In this document: positions 6,282-10,812 of the stretch, in pieces
Layout: each line of letters opens with the position of its first letter
Position numbering within the stretch: the first letter of the stretch is position 1
Source: a candidate division WOR-1 bacterium RIFOXYB2_FULL_48_7
GTDB lineage: Bacteria > Margulisbacteria > WOR-1 > O2-12-FULL-45-9 > XYB2-FULL-48-7
Assembly: GCA_001771615.1 (NCBI GenBank)
Contig: MEUF01000034.1
Span: 1-10,812, forward strand
Direction of reading: 5' to 3'
Length of the DNA stretch: 10,812 bases
Notes under the pieces: model-generated
The model's database searches: none
Seen by the model: only the letters and a program-made list of their open reading frames with translations
What the model was told of the DNA's origin: nothing
Made by a program: the position numbers and the translations under genes

Positions 6282-6773
6282 ATGATGCTTAAAATCGTCC
6301 GCTATCCTAACCCGATCCTGCGTAAAAAGGCGAAAGCGGTCAAGCGGGTGACTCCGGAGATTGCCAAGCTAATCGATGATATGATCGAAACAATGCACGC
6401 GGCTCCTGGCGTTGGCCTGGCTGCTCCGCAGGTTGCCAAATCTATTCGAGTGATTGTGGCCGATGTTGGTTCCGGAGCCATCGGGTTGGTTAATCCCAGG
6501 ATAGTTAGTAAAGAAGGGAAACAAACAATCGTTGAAGGGTGTCTTTGCCTGCCGGGAGTTGAGGCGCCGGTGGAACGGGCGGCCAAGGTGGTTGTCAAAG
6601 CCTTGGCCCGGGACGGCGAAGCGGTGGTTGTGACGGCCGAGGGGCTGATGGCGACTGTCTTGCAGCATGAAATCGATCATCTCGAAGGTCATGTGTTTAT
6701 CGACCGGGTCAAAGATCCCGCCCTAATCAAGTTTGTCGACGCCAAAAAAGAACCAAAAGAAGAATTGCTCTAG
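6282..6773 (+). CDS. def: Peptide deformylase
   Basis: The 163-residue metalloenzyme removes the formyl group from the N-terminal methionine of new proteins. All three family motifs are present: GVGLAAPQ at 43-50, EGCLCLPG at 85-92 with metal ligand Cys87, and QHEIDHLEG at 128-136 with ligands His129 and His133 and catalytic Glu130. The second motif is EGCLC rather than the usual EGCLS, a small change next to the metal ligand. Length is typical. Two adjacent ATGs (6282 and 6285) are equally possible starts; the TTG at 6273 is unlikely because it lies within the -10 element. The gene fmt, the usual partner of def, is not next to it. Confidence 0.95.
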   Translation: MMLKIVRYPNPILRKKAKAVKRVTPEIAKLIDDMIETMHAAPGVGLAAPQVAKSIRVIVADVGSGAIGLVNPRIVSKEGKQTIVEGCLCLPGVEAPVERAAKVVVKALARDGEAVVVTAEGLMATVLQHEIDHLEGHVFIDRVKDPALIKFVDAKKEPKEELL

Positions 6774-6776
6774 TTG

Positions 6777-6785
6777 TGCTAGAAT
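6777..6785 (+). promoter_or_regulatory. Possible extended -10 element for the UvrD-like helicase gene
   Basis: TGC-TAGAAT (one mismatch to TATAAT, with the TGn extension) lies in the 22-nt gap after def, ten bases before the ATG at 6796. No Shine-Dalgarno precedes that ATG. Transcription would begin only a few bases before the start codon. Confidence 0.35.
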
Positions 6786-6795
6786 AGATTTCCTC

Positions 6796-8901
6796 ATGAC
6801 ACAAAAATATATTTTACAACCGGCCTTTGGTGTAGCCGGAAAGTTAAAAATCGATTATCGCCAGGCACTGACGCCGGAGCAGCTGCCGATTGTCACGGCC
6901 GGCGGTGGCCCAATGCTAGTCATTGCCGGAGCTGGATCGGGCAAAACCAGGACTGTTACTTACCGGGTGGCTTATCTGGTGGAGTCGGGGGTGCCGCTGG
7001 ACAGGATATTATTGGTAACCTTCACAAACAAAGCGGCCAAAGAGATGCTTTCCCGTGTCGAGGCCCTTTTGCAGCGGGATGTGCGGGGGATCTGGGGGGG
7101 GACCTTTCACCATATCGGCAACCTGATGCTGCGTAAGCACGCCAAATTAATTGGCTTCACCTCTAATTTTACGATACTTGACCGGAGTGACGCCAAAGAA
7201 TTGATTGAGGCCAGTGTGGTGGAGGCAAAAATTGATACCAAGGCCAGGCGTTTCCCCAAAGGCGACGCCCTCCAGGACATTTTCGGTTTTGCCCTCAATA
7301 CCGGACGGCATTTGACGGATATCATTGCCTACAATTACGCGCAGTTCGAACCGCTGACCCTGGAAATTGAGCAGGTATTTAAAATATACACCGAGCGGAA
7401 GAAGAAAAATAATCTGCTGGATTTTGATGACTTGCTTTATTACTGGTGGAAGCTGCTGGACAGCCAGCCTGAGCTTTGTGAACATTATGGCAACAAATTC
7501 CTGCATGTCCTGGTCGATGAATACCAGGATACCAACAGCTTGCAGGCCAAGATCATGAATTTGTTGGCTGCCAAGCATCGCAATATCATGGTGGTAGGCG
7601 ATGACAGTCAATCAATCTATTCTTTTCGCGGGGCCTATTTCCGCAATATCATCAATTTCCCCAAAGTTTATCCCGATGTGACCGTTTTTAAGCTAGAGGT
7701 CAATCATCGCTCGACCCCGGAAATCCTGGCCATTGCCAATACCGCTATTGTTTTGGCTAAAGAAAAGTTTGAAAAAAGCCTCAAAGCCAATCGTCCCAGC
7801 GGCAGCAAGCCGGTGGTTGTCCCCCTGACCACAGTTTACGAGCAGTCAGCGTTTGTCGCCCAGCGGATGCTGGAATTGCGGGAAGAAGGGCACTCGCTTA
7901 ATGATATGGCTGTGCTTTACCGTTCGCATTACCAGTCGATGGAAATCCAAATGGAGCTGACCAAGCGGGGAATCCCTTTTGAGGTTCGTTCCGGACTTCG
8001 TTTTTTTGAAGAAGCCCATATAAAAGATGTCCTGGCCCACCTGAAAGTTATGCATAACCCTTCCGATGAGATTGCCTGGGGGAGGATCTTAAAGTTGTTG
8101 CCCAAGATTGGGCCAAAGACGGCCGATAAAATCTTTCAGCAGCTTTATCGTGCCAGCGAGCCATGTAAGGAATTAACCGGTGAAAAAATTCTGGAACTTG
8201 TCCCTAGTGGGGCAGAGCGGCCTTTCAAGCAGTTCCAGGGATTGATCGGCGAATTACTGGAAAAACAAGGCCAGCCGGCAGAAATGATCAAAGCCATCAG
8301 CCAATCGAATTATGCCGATTACCTTAAAACTACCTATGCCAATTATCGCGAACGGCAGGAAGATCTGGAGCAACTGGGGAGCTATGCCACACAGTTCAAA
8401 TCGCTGGAAGAGTTGTTGAGTGCCCTGGCCCTGGCTTCTGGGATGGAATCGGAAAATATTGTTGATGGGGGCGAGGCTGAAACCGAAGCCTGCGTGCTTA
8501 CTACAGTCCATCAGGCCAAAGGCCTGGAATGGCCAATTGTTTTTTTGATCTGGCTGGCCGATGGCCGGTTTCCATCATATCTTAGCTTCAACAAAGAAGA
8601 TGAAATGGAAGAAGAGCGTCGGCTTTTTTATGTGGCGGTAACCCGGGCCAAGGACGAACTATATTTAAGCTATCCGCTGATTTATTCCGGTTATGACGGC
8701 GAGGTCTTGATGAAACAGTCCCGCTATCTGGAGGAGCTGCCCAGCTGGGCTTTTGATAAATGGGAGGTTGAGGAGTCACCAGCCTTTCTTAAACCGGGAC
8801 GACAAGCGGATGAGGCGCCGATTGATTTGAGTGAATATCGGGAGATCCGCGTTAAAGGGGCGGACTTTGAGGCTATCGATATCAATGACCTGTTCAAATG
8901 A
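6796..8901 (+). CDS. UvrD/PcrA-type superfamily 1A DNA helicase
   Basis: The 701-residue ATP-dependent 3'-5' helicase shows the full motif set: Q-motif region LTPEQL (25-30), motif I AGAGSGKT (44-51), Ia TFTNKAAKEM (75-84), GTFHH (102-106), II VDEYQDTN (240-247), III GDDSQSIYSFRGA (268-280), IV LEVNHRSTPEI (300-310), a helix-hairpin-helix-like LLPKIGPKTADKI in the 2B part (434-446), V TTVHQAKGLEW (569-579) and VI EERRLFYVAVTRA (606-618). Such enzymes act in excision and mismatch repair and remove proteins from DNA. The C-terminus beyond about 650 shows no recognisable PcrA Tudor tail. I call it UvrD-like without choosing between uvrD, pcrA and rep. The start ATG 6796 avoids the 41-nt overlap with def that GTG 6733 would cause. 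An eight-G run (7094-7101) lies inside the gene. It overlaps the exonuclease start by 4 nt. Confidence 0.9.
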   Translation: MTQKYILQPAFGVAGKLKIDYRQALTPEQLPIVTAGGGPMLVIAGAGSGKTRTVTYRVAYLVESGVPLDRILLVTFTNKAAKEMLSRVEALLQRDVRGIWGGTFHHIGNLMLRKHAKLIGFTSNFTILDRSDAKELIEASVVEAKIDTKARRFPKGDALQDIFGFALNTGRHLTDIIAYNYAQFEPLTLEIEQVFKIYTERKKKNNLLDFDDLLYYWWKLLDSQPELCEHYGNKFLHVLVDEYQDTNSLQAKIMNLLAAKHRNIMVVGDDSQSIYSFRGAYFRNIINFPKVYPDVTVFKLEVNHRSTPEILAIANTAIVLAKEKFEKSLKANRPSGSKPVVVPLTTVYEQSAFVAQRMLELREEGHSLNDMAVLYRSHYQSMEIQMELTKRGIPFEVRSGLRFFEEAHIKDVLAHLKVMHNPSDEIAWGRILKLLPKIGPKTADKIFQQLYRASEPCKELTGEKILELVPSGAERPFKQFQGLIGELLEKQGQPAEMIKAISQSNYADYLKTTYANYRERQEDLEQLGSYATQFKSLEELLSALALASGMESENIVDGGEAETEACVLTTVHQAKGLEWPIVFLIWLADGRFPSYLSFNKEDEMEEERRLFYVAVTRAKDELYLSYPLIYSGYDGEVLMKQSRYLEELPSWAFDKWEVEESPAFLKPGRQADEAPIDLSEYREIRVKGADFEAIDINDLFK

Positions 8902-9548
8902 GTAATTTATTAAACAGCAAAGAATTTATTGACCTGGAGACGCAGTACCCATACTTGCGTCGGGCGCGCGAGGCGGTCTTTGGCCTTAAAGGGCTGGAGG
9001 TTGTTATTGTGGATACAGAAACAACTGGGCTTGACCCGCAAAAGGGAGAAATCATTGAAATTGCCGCCTTCCGGATAAAGAAAGGGGAAATTGATGACGT
9101 TTTTACTTCTTTGATCAATATCCATCAGGCGCTCCCGCCAGAAATAATCAGGCTAACCGGTATTACTGACGATATGTTGCTCGATGGGGGAGAAAAGCGG
9201 CAGGTCCTGGAGCAATTTAATGAATTTATTAAAGACACACCCTTGATGGCGCATAATGTTGAGTTTGATATCCCTTTTTTAAACTTCCATCTCAATCAAC
9301 AGCACCGGATCTTTCTTAATAACCAGCTGATCTGTACCCTGCGCCTTTCTCGCAAGCTTTTGCCCAATTTGGCTTCTCATCGGCTGGCCAAAGTGGCTGA
9401 ATATTTCCAGATTCCCACGCCAGTAACACATCGGGCGACGGGGGATGTGGAAATTACGTACCAAATATGGCAGAGGATGGCAGAGATGCTGGAAAAAGAT
9501 GGTATCAGTACGCTGGAAGCCCTGGTCAAATATTGTCCCGCAATGTGA
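8898..9548 (+). CDS. DnaQ-like DEDDh 3'-5' exonuclease (polymerase III epsilon-type)
   Basis: The 216-residue protein holds the three Exo motifs of the DEDDh family: VIVDTETTGLDP (Asp39, Glu41), AHNVEFDIPFL (Asp124) and HRATGDVEIT (His178, Asp183). All catalytic residues are present. The enzyme would degrade single-stranded DNA or mispaired 3' ends with two metal ions. About 33 residues precede the first motif, without a recognisable domain. It could be the proofreading subunit of DNA polymerase III or a stand-alone repair exonuclease. The ATGA overlap with the upstream helicase gene favours a shared repair role, but the sequence alone cannot decide. Its stop codon abuts the stop of the convergent hydrolase with no base between. 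Confidence 0.88.
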   Translation: MSNLLNSKEFIDLETQYPYLRRAREAVFGLKGLEVVIVDTETTGLDPQKGEIIEIAAFRIKKGEIDDVFTSLINIHQALPPEIIRLTGITDDMLLDGGEKRQVLEQFNEFIKDTPLMAHNVEFDIPFLNFHLNQQHRIFLNNQLICTLRLSRKLLPNLASHRLAKVAEYFQIPTPVTHRATGDVEITYQIWQRMAEMLEKDGISTLEALVKYCPAM

Positions 9549-10811
9549 TTAGCCTGCCTGATTAATTGTCTTAACAATTCTGTCTAACAAGGGCCTGACA
9601 ATCTCGATCCCGACGTGACCATAAAAGAAATCGAGATGGACAACCCCAGGGATGACCAACCCGATAACCCGGCTTTGGCCGGCATGCAAATCTACCCTGT
9701 TAACGGCGGCGGCATCAGCGATCCGTTCGATTTGTTTTAATCGATGTCGGTAGCGGGGAAATTGGAATGCCCCCTCATCGATAAACCCAAGATTATAACC
9801 CGGCGCCAATGGGTCGGCGTGGCTAAGCAGGTGGTAGAGCGGGATATCAATCGGGATATAATCAAGGTGAGCGGAATAATTAAATTTCCCGGCATCCATG
9901 CGTTTAATTCCCTGGCCGGAATAGATGGCTTTAAGCAGCTGAAAGCCGACTCCCAAAGGAAAGCTATCTACCCCCCCGTCGATCATTTTAGCCAAGAAGC
10001 GATTCGGCTCCTTAAAATTATCCGGATTGATCAAGAGACGGGCAATTGATGAAAAAGAGGGAGAAAGCTTCACCAAAAACTTTAACCAATCAAGTGGCAC
10101 TTTATCCTGTTTTAATAATGGCAGTAAAATATTGAGAAAGAGAAGCGCCGGAAGAATTAGGTTGTTGTGTTTATCAAATGTTTTGGGCGAGCCGATGGTG
10201 ACCAGCCCCTTAACCCCCTGCAAAAGCGCGAGTTGGTTGCGGGCTTCAGCTAACAAAGCGCACTGTTCATCAGAGGTCGAATGGACGTTGTCCAATATTT
10301 GGGCAATTTCGGCTCGGGATAAGCCACGGGTATCCAAACCACAAAGCTGTTTAATTATTTGCGCCAGCTTATATGACTGGCGGACAAGCATAAATTCGGC
10401 AATCATCCCTCCCATGCTATGTCCAATAATAATTACCGGCTTGGCCGGCCGGGGACGACCAGCCACAAAATCGGCTGCGGCTGTGAGATCGTTGCTGATC
10501 AGGGAGTCAAGAAAACAACTGAAGTCGAAATCGCCTTTGTTCTTCCCCATCCCCCGTGGATCAAAAAGATAAACCCACTGGCTGTGGTCGGCCGCATCAA
10601 GCGCCAGAGAGCTCTCATCATCGAAATCAAAGAATTTACCATTGCAGGCAATTCCGGGGACATATAAGACCGAGGGGTTGTCGTCGTTGGTCTTAACCCG
10701 GTCAAGGTTGACAACTCGGGTTAAGCGCAATGTTCTGCCGTCGCGAGTATAAACTGAATAGGTCCGTTCCGTGTAGCGCTGGTCGCCGCGATTGCGAAAG
10801 GCGATATCTTG
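9549..10811 (-). CDS. Alpha/beta-fold hydrolase, N-terminus outside window
   Basis: The frame stays open to the right edge, giving 420 residues without a start; the in-frame TTG at 10730 is internal because the sequence upstream (YSVYTRDGRT) continues an ordinary first beta-strand pair. The oxyanion-side segment VLYVPGIACNGKFFD and LFDPRGMGKN are followed by the nucleophile elbow GHSMGG (serine at about residue 132 of the visible part). The likely acid is Asp in SHADPLAP (about 333) and the likely base is His in GVVHLDFFYG (about 392). Between them lies a long, partly hydrophobic insert (about 215-300) that may form a lid. The arrangement resembles lipase/esterase or PHA-synthase-like hydrolases; the substrate is unknown. 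A seven-C run on the plus strand (9971-9977) lies in the gene. Confidence 0.85.
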   Translation of the reverse strand, partial: QDIAFRNRGDQRYTERTYSVYTRDGRTLRLTRVVNLDRVKTNDDNPSVLYVPGIACNGKFFDFDDESSLALDAADHSQWVYLFDPRGMGKNKGDFDFSCFLDSLISNDLTAAADFVAGRPRPAKPVIIIGHSMGGMIAEFMLVRQSYKLAQIIKQLCGLDTRGLSRAEIAQILDNVHSTSDEQCALLAEARNQLALLQGVKGLVTIGSPKTFDKHNNLILPALLFLNILLPLLKQDKVPLDWLKFLVKLSPSFSSIARLLINPDNFKEPNRFLAKMIDGGVDSFPLGVGFQLLKAIYSGQGIKRMDAGKFNYSAHLDYIPIDIPLYHLLSHADPLAPGYNLGFIDEGAFQFPRYRHRLKQIERIADAAAVNRVDLHAGQSRVIGLVIPGVVHLDFFYGHVGIEIVRPLLDRIVKTINQAG

Positions 10812-10812
10812 A

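Noticed and set aside
6733..6795. GTG start for the helicase gene overlapping def by 41 nt
   Set aside because: The added residues (Lys-, Asn- and Cys-rich) match no helicase N-terminus and are a shadow of the Lys-rich end of def; ATG 6796 follows a promoter-like element.
9564..9579. AATTGT-CTTA-ACAATT palindrome near the end of the hydrolase gene, considered as a terminator or operator
   Set aside because: The stem is only 6 bp and AT-rich, lies inside codons of the hydrolase, and has no following T-run.
10027..10572. Plus-strand open frame of 181 codons opposite the hydrolase gene
   Set aside because: The minus strand carries the GHSMGG elbow and a consistent hydrolase; the plus-strand product is Ser/Arg-rich without any domain.
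1..10812. CRISPR arrays, insertion sequences, tRNA genes, phage or toxin-antitoxin genes
   Set aside because: No direct repeat series, terminal inverted repeats, transposase motifs, cloverleaf sequences or typical small toxin pairs were seen on either strand.

Overview
The window is a compact stretch of an ordinary bacterial chromosome. Nearly every base is coding, and the longest gap without a gene is about 70 bp. It carries ten complete protein genes and two that run off the edges. I find no RNA gene, mobile element, CRISPR array or phage gene. The order gmk–rpoZ–coaBC–(fmdB)–priA, with rlmN and def close by, resembles the well-known Firmicutes/Terrabacteria cluster (gmk–rpoZ–coaBC–priA–def–fmt–rsmB–rlmN). 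Together with the L,D-transpeptidase this points to a walled, free-living bacterium. An uncultivated Terrabacteria-like lineage such as Margulisbacteria/WOR-1 would fit, but that is only a guess from gene order and style.

Left part, plus strand (2-3866): the tail of guanylate kinase, RNA polymerase omega, bifunctional CoaBC, a small FmdB-type zinc ribbon and the primosomal helicase PriA. They are packed with overlaps of 4 and 14 nt and a gap of 1 nt. One 69-bp gap, before coaBC, holds a strong hairpin. Middle, minus strand (3837-5197): a membrane-anchored L,D-transpeptidase whose stop overlaps the start of a uridine-kinase-like P-loop kinase (ATGA). This pair sits inside the otherwise conserved housekeeping cluster and its last 30 nt overlap the end of priA. 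Right part, plus strand (5269-9548): the 23S rRNA/tRNA methyltransferase RlmN, peptide deformylase, a UvrD/PcrA-type helicase and a DnaQ-like DEDDh exonuclease coupled to the helicase by ATGA. Right edge, minus strand (9549-10811): an alpha/beta hydrolase without its N-terminus, whose stop codon directly abuts the exonuclease stop.

The genes mainly serve central information flow (omega, PriA, RlmN, deformylase, helicase plus exonuclease), cofactor synthesis (CoaBC) and wall modification (L,D-transpeptidase). I see no clearly new system. The points most worth a second look are: (i) a PriA about 90 residues short that appears to lack the winged-helix domain and has DEEY instead of DEEH in motif II; (ii) promoter -10 elements placed 6-10 nt before the ATG of rlmN, def, the helicase gene and perhaps the transpeptidase gene, none of which has a Shine-Dalgarno, which suggests leaderless or near-leaderless transcripts; (iii) the coupled transpeptidase–kinase pair interrupting the cluster, with fmt and rsmB missing from it.
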